Below are positions 49,601-60,661 of a DNA stretch of 64,000 nt, piece by piece (positions within the stretch are counted from its first letter, which is position 1; every line of letters starts with the position of its first letter). The DNA is from Obelidium mucronatum (Eukaryota; Chytridiomycota; Chytridiomycetes; Chytridiales; Chytriomycetaceae). Location: the NCBI GenBank assembly GCA_025765595.1, contig JAIVFH010000005.1, positions 310,001 to 374,000 on the forward strand. Direction: 5' to 3'. The notes beneath the pieces are model-generated. The model was not told the origin of the DNA and did not search any database. It worked only from the letters and a program-made list of their open reading frames with translations. Made by a program: the position numbers and the translations under genes.

Positions 49601-50579
49601 TTTATCTCACCCAAGTTTACTTTCAGTCGTCGAAACTCAAAGAATCTCATTTATACGCGTTACTGGATCTTCAAGAATCTGCAGTAATGCAAACATTGTT
49701 GGAGCTGTGCAGTTCTGAGGAGAACTTGTCTGATGCCCGTGAGAACTCTTTTTTTTTTGTATTTTTATAGTTCTATAACGTGATTGATTGATTACAATCT
49801 TCGCAACTGCGCAGAGTCGCGTATCAATACTATCGCATGTGCATTCATTCATCAGCAGTTTGTGCTTTCTAAAAAGGCAATGAAGCTCCTTCACTTCCAA
49901 GGATACAGAGAAGATGTGATTCCCATCGCCGTCGATAAAATATCTTCAATGCGTGAGTTTTCTTTTTTACTTTCTGCTCAACTTTTTCTTTTATTTTTAA
50001 AATACAAACTTTGGAAAAAAAAAAAAAAAGATGTGTGCTTTGAATTCCTTGCAGAACTCATCCAACAACCCGCCCTTGAAAAACAAGTGTTTGCCATCCA
50101 ACTGGCTTCTCGCTTATGCATGAAATATCCAATCCCTTCGAGCTATTCCTTGATGGTCAACACTGTGCTTCCTAAAATCGTGGCATTGTGTAGCCAGATT
50201 CATGACAAGACGATTCCACCCGTGTCTCCGACAGCCACTACACAACAAGACCAACAGCAGCGGCAGATGTGTGTCCTACAAACTTCTTTATTGAAGGTCT
50301 TTCAGTGCTTGGGCGTGATTATTGAAGCGTTTCCGACATTGTTGGATAAGATTGATCCTTTCATCTCCAGTTGAGTTTTTTTTTTTCTTCATCTGTTGGC
50401 TGGCTGGTTCAACAACTTAAACCAACCCCCCTCGCCGAAAAAAAATAACTGCAGCCTTAGGTCATCCTCGCCAAGGAAATTCTGACTTTATGAAGGTCTG
50501 GGATGTTGTTCGTGGACAAGTGCTGGCTGTAAAGAATCATCCCGAAAAGTACAACAAAATCACGCAGAAGATACGTTGA
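46615..50579 (+). CDS. INTS2: Integrator complex subunit 2
   Basis: About 17 short exons. A probable first exon (46615-46659, MAHPRSMADIYQSIY) joins LKQNDTSNVCDPKDVVSRTI. Landmarks along the chain follow INTS2: LISSILIHIVTGNPGWRGEV; LTLMIGVYCHTNQLIAVLNM; LRTLFTDKILTEVDIAH; VYELLKAGIFNRSKIDVKEW; PPYHPQFLDLIKAYV; PSVMDILPINRILMYM; VAFRVDDRVFQVPEAFSVFL; MKLLHFQGYREDVIPIAVDK; FLAELIQQPALEKQVFAIQL followed by ASRLCMKYPIPSSYSL. The Integrator complex cleaves nascent snRNA and paused mRNA transcripts with RNA polymerase II in the nucleus. Length (about 1000 aa) is slightly below the animal protein. The very 5' exon is tentative; internal joins checked (for example ATTG|GTTGGG to CC CCT) keep frame. 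Confidence 0.85.
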
Positions 50580-50893
50580 AGAAGAAACTTGATGGATAAA
50601 CATATATTATTGTACTATTTGTTGTTCGAATTCACGAATAAAAAGTAAAAATAAATAAAAAATAAAAAAAAATAAAAAAATGCTCAACAGGTCGCCGTGG
50701 ATTTGCCTGCACAACGATTGACCACAATATCTGTGCGTGCCGAGTAATTTTGATTGAGATCCAGATGGTTCCAGTTGAGTTTACACTTTTCATAAAAAAT
50801 CTTTTTTTTCTTTCCAGAAAGGTAAAGTGTTTACAGCAGTATGGCAATTTGATTCGATTTGACTGACTCGACGCTCTTGTTTAGAATCAACGT
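50580..50893. other. Intergenic region, INTS2 to eIF1A
   Basis: 314 bp; A/T-rich 3' end of INTS2 followed by the eIF1A upstream region. No coding or RNA feature seen. Confidence 0.4.
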
Positions 50894-51543
50894 ATGCCAA
50901 AGAACAAGGGAAAGGGCGGAAAGAACCGCAAGAAGTAAGACAGCCTTCTTTTTTGGGTGGTTGCTTGTCCACAACCCCAACCGCTTACAACAGGGGAAAG
51001 AACGACAATGAAGCCGACAAGCGTGAGTTGGTCTTCAAGGAGGAGGGACAGGAATACGCTTCCGTTACAAAGATGCTCGGAAATGGTTGGATTGAAGCTC
51101 AATGCATGGATGGCGAGAAGCGACTGGGACACATTCGTGGAGCCTTCAGAAAGAAGGTACTTGAATTGAAGTGAAGGATGATGGGATGGGGTATGAGTTA
51201 ACTGGGATTTGTTCAGGTGTGGATTGCCGCAGGAGACCTTGTACTTCTCAGTTTGAGAGATTACCAGGACTCCAAAGCCGATATCATCTTGAAGTACACT
51301 GCGGATGAGGCTAGGCTGCTGAAGTCTTATGGAGAGTTGCCAGATTCGCTGAAGGTGAACGAAAACGATGTTGGTGGAGAGTCAGAAGATGGTAAGGCGT
51401 TGGGTCACATTCTATTCAGGGAAAACTTATTGTTCCATTTAATTAGATGTGGATGTCGAGTTCGATATTGATGATGTGAGTTGCACAGGAAGCGTTGGTT
51501 GTGTTCGTGGTGCTGTCTCTAACTCATTCTGTCACAGATTTGA
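50894..51543 (+). CDS. Translation initiation factor eIF1A
   Basis: Five exons join in phase: 50894-50934, 50994-51156, 51217-51391, 51447-51475 and 51538-51543, giving 137 aa. The sequence follows eIF1A throughout: [40 protein letters not shown] (OB fold start), [59 protein letters not shown] and the conserved acidic tail [11 protein letters not shown]. It promotes ribosomal scanning and start-site selection on the 40S subunit. The last coding exon is only 6 nt (Ile plus stop), needed to complete the conserved DIDDI end. Confidence 0.95.
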
Positions 51544-51802
51544 TGCATGGTGCTGCATATTGATGGTTCCCATAAACTTAAAATACAATATCATGTACTG
51601 GAGTGTTCTTTAACATTGAATAAATTCTGTTAGTTGTCTAAAGATGGCGTTTTGTGGAATCATTTGTGAAATACAAAGAATAAGCGGGAACACGGTTTTG
51701 AGCATTTATTTCAGACAGAGCAAAAGACCCCTCCGTGCAACCACGCCCAGTAATATCCCACACAGTTGCACGTGACTGCAAAATACGAAAAGACGCGAGC
51801 AT

Positions 51803-52144
51803 TTAGTCGAAGAGACCGAATCCCATGTCGTCGTCGGACTCTTCCTTCTCCTCCTTCTTCTCTTCCTTCTTGGCAGCGGCAGCTGGCGCGGCACCGCCGG
51901 CAGCTGGGGCGGCAGCGGCGGCTGGGGCAGCGGCACCGCCTCCGGCTGGGAGCGCAGCCAGCTTCTTGGAGCCGGCGGCGATGATCTCCTGGACGTCCTT
52001 TCCGTCGAGCTCGGCGATGAGCGAAGCGACGCGGTCAGAGTCGACTTCGATTCCGACGGAAGTGAGGATCTTCTCGATGTCAGCGGCGGCTGGGGAGGCG
52101 TTTCCACCAACGGTAGCCAAGAGGTAGGCAGCAACGTACTTCAT
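51803..52144 (-). CDS. RPP2: 60S acidic ribosomal protein P2
   Basis: 113 aa from ATG 52144: [60 protein letters not shown], an Ala/Pro/Gly hinge and the universal stalk C-terminus [13 protein letters not shown]. It dimerises with P1 and binds P0 to form the ribosomal stalk that recruits elongation factors. Strong codon bias and GC-rich hinge. An acceptor-like TTTAAACAG lies one base before the ATG, suggesting a 5'-UTR intron as common in ribosomal protein genes. Confidence 0.95.
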   Translation of the reverse strand: MKYVAAYLLATVGGNASPAAADIEKILTSVGIEVDSDRVASLIAELDGKDVQEIIAAGSKKLAALPAGGGAAAPAAAAAPAAGGAAPAAAAKKEEKKEEKEESDDDMGFGLFD

Positions 52145-52710
52145 TCTGTTTAAGGGAGTGGGCAGATTAGCAATCAGATCGGCTGGCGGTTTCACGTTTC
52201 AGAGTATGGCATCTCTCTCTCCATGCAGGGCATCCATCCAGTCCGCTCTGACTTCGCAGCCATCTCGAATGCAGCATCCCAGCGCTGCTGTTCCGAGTGG
52301 TCATTCCAGTTCCAGTTCAACGCTGCGATGCGATGGCGGGTGTTGGTGGGGATGGACTGATACGCACATCAAAGTTTAAAAACCGTTAAGTTTAGACAAC
52401 AAAGTGAGCATAAACTTTTCAACTTCCTGTCCCACCTTGACCAACCAACCACAATCTACAGCAATCTACTACAACAGAGAAATAAAGCAAAAAACCGGCG
52501 TTGCAAAAAAAAGGGTGCATGTTTGTATGGCTTGTCATTTATTCGCAATAGGCGAGACTTATTTGGCACCAAAACCGAGCTCATATTGAAAGGCCTGGCC
52601 AGTAGTCCCTGATCGAAAGAATAAAAGCTTGATTTTAATTTGACGTTGAATATATTGGGCATTTTGAGATTTACACACGAGAGTACAAACAAACCCGTCA
52701 AAGAGAGAAT
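52145..52710. other. Divergent upstream region of RPP2 and BBOF1-like gene
   Basis: 566 bp. The RPP2-proximal part probably holds a 5'-UTR intron and promoter of RPP2 (minus strand). No open frame with coding character and no repeats. Confidence 0.4.
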
Positions 52711-54311
52711 ATGGCTGCAGCGAAAGGAAAGAAGTCGAAATCTCATACACCCTCCAAGAAATCTGAAAAGAGCAGCACCCCACAGACTCCACCGGCCGCG
52801 TCGACAAAAGCAGCAACACCCTCTGGCAGCGGTATTCCCATCCCAGATCCGCCAGTCAAAGATGAAAACTATGATGAAGCTCTTGTCGGACAAGCCGCCA
52901 CAACCACAAAGAAATCGAAAAAGAAGGATCAACCTAACGCGGGGCTGGCGGGCCATGTGTACGTGAAACAGCTTTTAGGAACAGCACCAAAAAACAATCC
53001 GAATCCTGTTGAGCTAAAGTTGGAAGAGTTGGATGAAAAAATGCTTAGAATGAGGTTTCTGCTTTTTATGTGCCTTTTTGAGGGGTTGTGTTCATGTTTC
53101 TTTTGGTTTATTTCAGGCTCGACACGTTGGACAGGGATTTGGCTTCATACAAAGAAAAATGCGCCCGATAGTATGTATGGGCAACATGCTCCCCGATAGA
53201 AAACCTTATTCATCAGGCTTTTTTTTCCCCTCTCTCTTTCATCAGCAAATCGGAAAACGAGTGGTATCGTAACGAAATCGAATCCACCGAAAAAGACACA
53301 ATCGACTACATAAGATACCTTATTTCCAAAAAGGAAGAGAAGCAAGCAACAATCGACTGTCTCCAGGACGGGAAAAAGAAGGACACTGAAGCATTTGCCC
53401 AAAAGAGACGTGATCGGGAAGCATTCAACAAAACAAAAATTGCGGAACTCAAGAACGTGATTGTTGAGCTAGAATTGAAATTAGAGTCGAAGCAGCAGGA
53501 AATGATGGGGTTGTCGGACATTATTTCGAAACGATCCAGGCACGAGGCGGAAATTATCAAAGTTAAGCAGGATATTGCAGATACAGATCGCTCTCATAAT
53601 GAAAAAGTGGCAATTTTGGAGCGGTCTCTTCTTGAAACTCGAATCAAGCTGCAGAGGGAAGCTGACTTGAAGATTCAAGAAATGGAGAACGCCGCCCAAG
53701 AAAAGGCCACAAACTACCTTAAAGAGCATGCTGCAGCTATGGAAATTGAGAACGTAAAGCTGGAAACCGAGTTAAGAAAGTGCATTGTGACAACTCAGGA
53801 ACTATTGAAGAAGAAGGCGCTGATCGAAAATGAAAATCTTGCTCTTGAACGCGATCAAAAAGTCAGAGAAGATCTCTTAAAGCTGAGAATTGAACGTGTA
53901 ATGGAAGCGCAGAGTCGCGAAAAGAAAAACGACTTGGTGAAATCTCAAAGGGTAGTGTCTGCGAAACGAGATATATTCAAGAGTATTGGTGCGAAATATC
54001 CAAACTTGAAGCGGGATGGACTGCTACCAGGTGATGATGCAGCAGAAGATCATCGTGCGCAATCAAGATTGTCGACCACTGAAGCAGGTCTAAGAAGGGC
54101 GACTACTGGAAAGTACAAGCCAAAAATATCCGGTGGGGGACAAGATAGACCAGTACTGAAATTAGTCGTTATGGCAGGATCTGAAAAGAGCGATGTCCAA
54201 ACTCTGGAAGCAAAGGGGACGAAAGATCACACCCAAACCATGGCTGATACGATTGCCGAATTAAGCCATAAATGGGAAATCAGCGATGATAGTGATGAAG
54301 AGTTCTTTTAA
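52711..54311 (+). CDS. BBOF1-like coiled-coil protein (DUF4515), basal body/flagellum
   Basis: Three exons join in phase: 52711-53054, 53117-53170 and 53246-54311, giving 487 aa. After a Lys/Ser/Pro-rich N-terminus (MAAAKGKKSKSHTPSKKSEK) comes a long coiled coil: LDTLDRDLASYKEKCARYKS, ENEWYRNEIESTEKDTIDYI, RYLISKKEEKQATIDCLQDG, then continuous heptads to about residue 390 (MEIENVKLETELRKCIVTTQ). The NEWYRNEIE...KDTIDYIRYL block matches the DUF4515 region of basal body-orientation factor 1 and related ciliary coiled-coil proteins. The tail ends acidic (ISDDSDEEFF). It fits the flagellar gene DNAAF5 elsewhere in the window. BBOF1 versus another DUF4515 member is not certain. Confidence 0.7.
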
Positions 54312-54342
54312 TAAATTCCTCTTGTCTTTTTTTTTTCGACCG

Positions 54343-57337
54343 TCATTTGTTGTGATTCTGCAGAAAATCGCTAAACAAACTACTCAACCTTTGAGCATCC
54401 TCGCTCCTTCCAAACTCCAAAGATATACAAGTTATCCCTCTGGTATTATTTTCACATGGAGATATGCATGCCAGATATCTGTCCAAAGTTGAAGAAATTT
54501 CACACGCTGTTTCCTTGTCAATTGTGTGGGCCACTGAAACCTCGCACCCATCATGAACTTGAATCCAAGCCTTTCCATTGATTTTCATAAGTATCACATA
54601 AACATTAATCCATGGATCTTGAATCAATCTCGTGTCTCTCTGAATTGAACAGCAAGCCAATCCCAAATTCTGAATAACAACTTCTGGTCTACCAACAGCG
54701 CCACAAATTGTGTGATTTCGTTTCAATGGCAATTGATTGCTGAACAGTTGTTGGATTGATGGTCTCTCCTTGCCGCTGGAAAGCCCAGACGGTAATCGCA
54801 ACAAACTCTTGAACTTCCTTTCTTCGCGAAAAATCGATATTGCTTTTGGAATCATCATTGAGCATAATACAACACAATTGATAATGCCAACTGAATCGGC
54901 TTGGATCATAATTGTTGCAGAAGATGGTTCAGTGGTGGAAATTAAAACTGGAACAACAACAATTCCAATGACACAAAGCGTAGATATAATTGCAGCAGCA
55001 AACGCGGATTCTCCTGTATAGCTTTCTATACCGCTCATGGCCAAAACAAGTGCCGTTGTTGCAAGAAGCAAGGCAATGTTATAAATCCACACTAGAATCT
55101 CGAAGGGATTATTTGCGCCTGTATAACACACCGTTATGTAACCATTATAAAGCATCAAGGGTTTGACTAGTGTGAAGTGGCTTGCCAACGTCCACAGAAC
55201 GAGAAAAATCTGTTACAATTGTGAGGACCTTATTTGAGATGATTAGTCACTCACGATTTCCATTCCAACTAAAATGCCAACTCGCGCCAATATGAATCTA
55301 CTGGAAGAAAACCCGCGAGGCACTCTGCGTCCACTCAACAAAAGCTTACGCATCAGCAATAATTTTGACGCGAGAGCCGAAATAATGGTGCAATATCCCA
55401 ACAACTGGAGCCATACTTTAATCTTGCACTTCAACAGTGTTGTTTGTCCAAAATAGAGCATTAGCGACAAATTCAAAAGCCAGCAGCCCGCAATAGTACA
55501 CCAAATATAAGTGATTGATGTCCGGACCATTACTTTCCTGCGCCCGTAAATGGTTACTAAAGACATGCTCATTGAACACAGGCTAGCTCCAACAGCCAAG
55601 ATTGTGAAGATGGATTTTCCAACCACACTTGCTGGAGTTACAATGAATTCAGGAATTTTGTCCATAAGCGGATCCACTGGAACACTTGTATTGTTTCCAA
55701 AGAACACTGGTTGCTGAGACAATGGCATAAACGCAGTTCCAGCATTGTTTGTTTCGCCGAACCCTTTTTTTTTGGGAAAAGAGTTTTTTTACAATCATAC
55801 TGCACATATGAAGTCTTTCCTACCCACTAATGACCCGTGGCTGTCGGCTAATGTGTAGGCTGTTGTGTAAGGAAGTGCCAAGTCTCCATATTGATTCAAA
55901 CGCATTTGCTCCATTGTTAATCCAATATGGTCAATGTCTTGAAAATGAGACCAATTCAGAAGATGTTGAAGCTTTTTGGAAGCTAGCATTTCAGGAGTAA
56001 ACTCTGGATTGCTTTTCAATAACTGCAAGGTTTTCAATAAATAAAAAAAGATACTCAGCAGCATTCGGCTCACCTTATCAAAGCCCAACAATAAAGTTAA
56101 TACACAGTCAAAAACTTGAAAATAGTTTATGCCGCGTATGATCTCAATGACCCTGCAATTTGACAAAAGAACAGTTTATAACCCACCACTTCACCATATG
56201 CGGCAAAAAACAGAAACAAACCTGACTCCGTTTAGAGACAGATTTTGAATTTGAGGATACTCATTTTGGAATATGGAAAAGTTTTTTGCAGCCACAGGTG
56301 GCGGGTTCAAGAAGGCAATGAATCCTTGATTGAGATATGCCCTTGTCACATTCTTTGGCTCTTTAATCGACATTTAAGCTTCTTAGATCAAGATTCCCTG
56401 ATTCACTTACTTAAGACGTTGTAGCTTATCCAGACATACTGCGATGAAATTAAACCGCAACTTGCAAAGTCAGGATAAAGTGTCTGGAGAAACAACCACT
56501 GGGTTGATACGACAATATATCGAACATTCGACCGTAAAATGGTATTGCATATGGAAAGCAACGTACTCATGGCGTAGCCAGGGGTAACCCCCAGGGTTTG
56601 GACGATCGAAATGTCATGATTCAAAAACGATTTTTGAATATCCTCAGTATAGCTCAATGACATTTCATCACCGCGTTGATATATCAAAGCCACGTTTTTA
56701 ACATTCCAGTGGTTGAGAAGTTGGTGCAGATGTTCGCCAAAACCTTTTTTTCATTCGTTTTTTTGTGGTGGAGAAGTAAGCCAAAAGCGTTGTTTTCATA
56801 TGATTTCTCACCAAGCGTGGGGCTCATTCGAATAAAATAAGGATATTTGTTCTTATTCGAAAAGCGGGGAGAAGTGATAGTGACGCCGCAGCTAGGGATT
56901 TTATGGAGAGATAACTCCTCCAAGATTCCCTTTCCGGTTGAAGAATAGGAAAGTCCAGATACTCCAATAACATCTGGATTATTGTCGATTATATCAGGTC
57001 CGAGAACGGCTGATGCGTAACCCGTCATTTTCGGATAGCCGGCTTCGAGAAACTGAGGATTATAACCTCCGCACTCTGAAAACCTCTTGACGTTCACATG
57101 AACTCCGGGCAATATATTGGGACTGCTATTGACCAGTTCAACTGCGGCTAGTTTTGTTATATCTGTCCAGTAAGTCCCAACCTCCCATGGCGGCCAAGGG
57201 TTCCCGAAGTTTTTTCGAATTTCGGCAGGACTGAACCTATGCAAGTTGTATCCGCCAACTAAAGATCCTTGGTTTGTATAAACGAGATCTTTCATGTAAC
57301 AATATTCGCCAATAAACGCGATGGTTATGTTGATCAT
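54343..57337 (-). CDS. Class C (GABA-B-like) GPCR, downstream copy
   Basis: From ATG 57337 (MINITIAFIGEYCYMKDLVY). The extracellular part is a type I periplasmic-binding-like (ANF receptor) domain: AAVELVNSSPNILPGVHVNV, KRFSECGGYNPQFLEAGYPK, MTGYASAVLGPDIIDNNPDV, NKYPYFIRMSPTLG, then after an intron GFGEHLHQLLNHWNVKNVAL. Seven helices follow, including SIFTILAVGASLCSMSMSLV, YIWCTIAGCWLLNLSLMLYF, VWLQLLGYCTIISALASKLL, EILVWIYNIALLLATTALVL and SAFAAAIISTLCVIGIVVVP. A cytosolic C-terminal domain of about 115 aa (LGLACCSIQRDTRLIQDPW, NVYVILMKINGKAWIQVHDG, ending with helix DAQRLSSLFSDFLQN) looks PH-like. No signal peptide is visible. The gene starts 34 bp after the stop of the upstream paralogue. 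Confidence 0.8.
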
Positions 57338-57371
57338 CACGTTGAATATGGAGAAAATCTTCTTTATTCTT

Positions 57372-60300
57372 TTATTGAGCCGTTATCGATTGAGTCTCAC
57401 TGCTTTCGTCTATTTTACAAATGCCATCACTTGAGTGAATCAGCTTGAGGGTCGTGCTGACGCTGCTGTTGAAACAAGTGCGAAACTCATAAACACCCTG
57501 TGCAGATTCGAATTCAAACCAGACAGATTCTGCAGAGTTAAATACGACTTTTCCACAGAACCGTTGCGTGTCGGAGAAATCTTCAAATTTCGTGTTTGCG
57601 TCAATCAAGAATATTGCTAGCTCGTGTCGAGCTTGCATATGGATCCATACACGTTGACGAAACGCAATCATTGTAAATTGTGCTATAGCCCATTCAGTTT
57701 CGAGCTGTAGAACTTTCCTTCTCTGGATACGAGCGATGGCAAGTCCCTGGTGGTGGTGTAGTTTTCAGAAAAACTGTATAAAAAACAAATAACTTGTTAT
57801 ATTTACCAAATTATGAAAACCAACTTGGTTTCTTTTTGATGTATCAACTTTTGATGCTTTTCTTATTTTGTCTCGGTGGGTAGCACTCAAATACCCAACC
57901 TTTGAAGTTCTTGCTCCAGTAGCGAATGAAGAAAGGTTCCGAATGAAAGAGGATTCCTGCGCATTATTAGACTTAAAGAAGCTCTGGAGCTGGTTTTCAA
58001 CTTTTTCTCGATCGCTCCAGATGGATATCATCTTTGGAACAAGAATGGACCCCAACGTGATGGAAATGAGAGCAAATATTGTTCCTGAACTGATTAAGAT
58101 TGTAGTTGTGGAAGGATTCGCGGCCAGGAGCGTTACTGGAAGAATGATAATTGCAATCACTGACAAAGTGGCAACAATCACAGCAGCAAATGTCGATTCT
58201 CCAGTGTATGATTCGGAATCACGAGTCGCAATAACAAGAATGATGGCCATTACCAAAATCCCAATATTATAGACCCACAGGAAAATGTCCATCACAGTTT
58301 TTTTGCCGCTATGACAGGATGTGACATAGTTGTCAAAGAGGATTTTCGGTTTGACAACCGTTTGTGAGCTTAAAGCACTCCATAGGATCAAAAGAATCTG
58401 GTAGGAGGATGTAAGTATAGTCATTTGCCCTCATTCCACTTTTCTTTTTGGCAGACTCACAATATCCAAGGCGAGCATAGTTGCGAAAGGAATAGTCGTG
58501 AATTTGGCCGCAGAAAAACTGCGTTCAACTTTTTTACCACTCACAATCAAGTAGTACATGAGCATTAGCTTCGAATTCAACGCGGCAACTATGGAGCAAT
58601 ATCCTAAAACTCTCAACCATACAGTGAAATGGCATTTAACAACGTTTCCAGCCAATAGCTCAAGAAACAGCGAGATCCATAAGAGAAAAGATCCGCCAAT
58701 GACTGAGATAATAAACGACACAGATGTCCGAACCATTGTCTTTTTTCCTTTGAATCTTGACACAATCCAACTACTTGTGATACAAAAGGTTCCAGCAACC
58801 ACAATGATGGCCAAGATAATGATTCCAGATGCATTTCGAATAGAAGGAACAAATTCACGGTAAATAACATTCAAAACATCCAAAGGGACAGTGGACGTAT
58901 TTCCAGAAAACACAGGTTTGATATGGGGGTATGGGGTGAATATTGTTGCTTCTAAATCAGTGCGACCGAATCCTGTTTGTAACAGAAATATTAACGTCGA
59001 ATCTTCCAAAAAAAAAATGCAGAAGACGAAGAAACCGCTAACCGACAGTGCTTCCAGCATCATCGGGAAGAGTATACTGCGCCTCATACGGTCTTATATT
59101 GATAAATTAGTTAAAATCGGGTAAAAGTATTGAAAAGAGCACTCACAACTCCAAGCTTCCGTATTCGTTCAAAATCATTGGTTGAGCGTTCAACCCATCA
59201 TACCCAATCTTTTGAAAGAGAGTGTAGTTCATGTGGTCTTGAAGCTTCCTTGATGCAAGCATCTCTGGAGTGAAGCTTGGATTGCTTTTGAGAAGCTATT
59301 TTAATTGTGTTTAGCAGCCGACAGGAAAAGAAAAAGGAGTATTACTTTATCCAAACCCATCAGTAGCATCAGTGCACAGTCAAAGCTTTGGAAATACTGA
59401 AAATCATTGATTATTTCCTTAATTCTTTTCAGAAAGTTTTAAGATACATAGCGAAATAACAAAACAGAAGACGCGATGAAACTTACGTAAAGCCGTGAAT
59501 TGACACGTTGGAAATAATTGGATGTTGTAATTCAAAAAAGGACATGTCGGATGAAGGGTTTGGGTTTTGGAGTGCAATAAATCCCAAATCGAGATGCTGC
59601 GTGCTTGTACTTACAGGATCTAGTCTAACAGTCAATTATAAAGTAGGTACTAATGATAGGGTACTTACAAATGCCTTGGTAGCTTATTGAAACATAACGT
59701 GGACCAACCAAACCACAACCACCCAAACCCACATGCAAGTCCGACATAAAGTCATACTGGCCAGAATACACAAAATATCTGGCGTTGGACATGATCAGAG
59801 TGGCACATGTTGTTTTGATTGAATCTTTGCTCGTGTCTGGAATTCCCACATCTTCAACAATTGTAACGTGGTGTTTGTTCATTGACTTTCTAATGTCCTT
59901 TGCAAAACTCATCGACATATCGTCTCCAGTCTGATATATCAACGCAATGTTACCAACGTTCCAGAATTTGAGGAGCTGATAAAGATGTTCGCCGAAACCT
60001 GGGTGGTCGAGACTTTTTTGGTTATGACACGCAATGTACAATAAACAAAAACCGAGATTTTTACCCATCGTTGGACTAATAAGCATCACATATGGGTAAT
60101 TACTTCGATCCGCGAAGCGAGGCGAAGTGGGTCCCACTCCGCACGTTGGAATCTTATGTAAGGACAACTCATTCATAACCCCTTTCGCGGTTGAGGAATA
60201 CAGGAACCCCATCACGCCGACAACGTCAGGATTATTGAAAACTATATCAGGACCCAAGATCGATGATGCGTAACCCGTCATTCTTGGATAGCCATTCTCT

Positions 60301-60593
60301 GCATAGCTGGGATCATATGGACCACATTCAGAAAACCGCTTGACATTGACATGAACACCAGGCAAAATTTCCGGGCTGTTGTTGATGAGTTCAACAGCGG
60401 CGAGTCGCGATAAATCACCCAGATAAACCCCCATGTCACTTGCGTAATCCAGAGAGAGGTTTGCCCGAACCTGGCTCGACGTGTAATAATCCAAAGCGAA
60501 ATTTGTCACCAAAGATCCGTCGTTTTCGTACTCAAGACCTTGCAGGTAGCAATACTGGCCGATCAGACCGATAGTAATATCAACCGGCTTCAT
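57372..60593 (-). CDS. Class C (GABA-B-like) GPCR, upstream copy
   Basis: From ATG 60593 (MKPVDITIGLIGQYCYLQGL). Ligand-binding domain: RLAAVELINNSPEILPGVHV, KRFSECGPYDPSYAENGYPR, MTGYASSILGPDIVFNNPDV, NYPYVMLISPTMG joined by splicing to GFGEHLYQLLKFWNVGNIAL. The 7TM domain includes ASGIIILAIIVVAGTFCITS, FIISVIGGSFLLWISLFLEL, VWLRVLGYCSIVAALNSKLM, DIFLWVYNIGILVMAIILVI and STFAAVIVATLSVIAIIILP. The 7TM exon (HNL|GTAAAT) joins ...CACCAG|GGACTT so that the C-terminal domain LGLAIARIQRRKVLQLETEW ... RQRVWIHMQARHELAIFLID belongs to this gene, not to a separate one. About 60% of landmark blocks are shared with the downstream copy. By family it senses amino-acid-like ligands. No signal peptide is visible. 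Confidence 0.82.
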
Positions 60594-60661
60594 TTTGAAG
60601 GCACAAAGTGAAAGTTGTTTCCTTTTGAGATTTTCGGGCAATCACCCCCTCCCCCGAGTCA
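60594..60661. promoter_or_regulatory. 68-bp bidirectional promoter, class C GPCR / ZC3H3-like
   Basis: Separates start codons at 60593 (minus) and 60662 (plus). Contains a C-rich block CACCCCCTCCCCC. There is no room for a separate signal-peptide exon of the GPCR unless it overlaps the neighbouring gene. Confidence 0.45.

Noticed and set aside
57372..57671. Separate 99-aa gene between the two GPCRs
   Set aside because: It is the last exon of the upstream receptor: the join HNL|GLAIAR is in phase and the homologous sequence is continuous in the downstream receptor.
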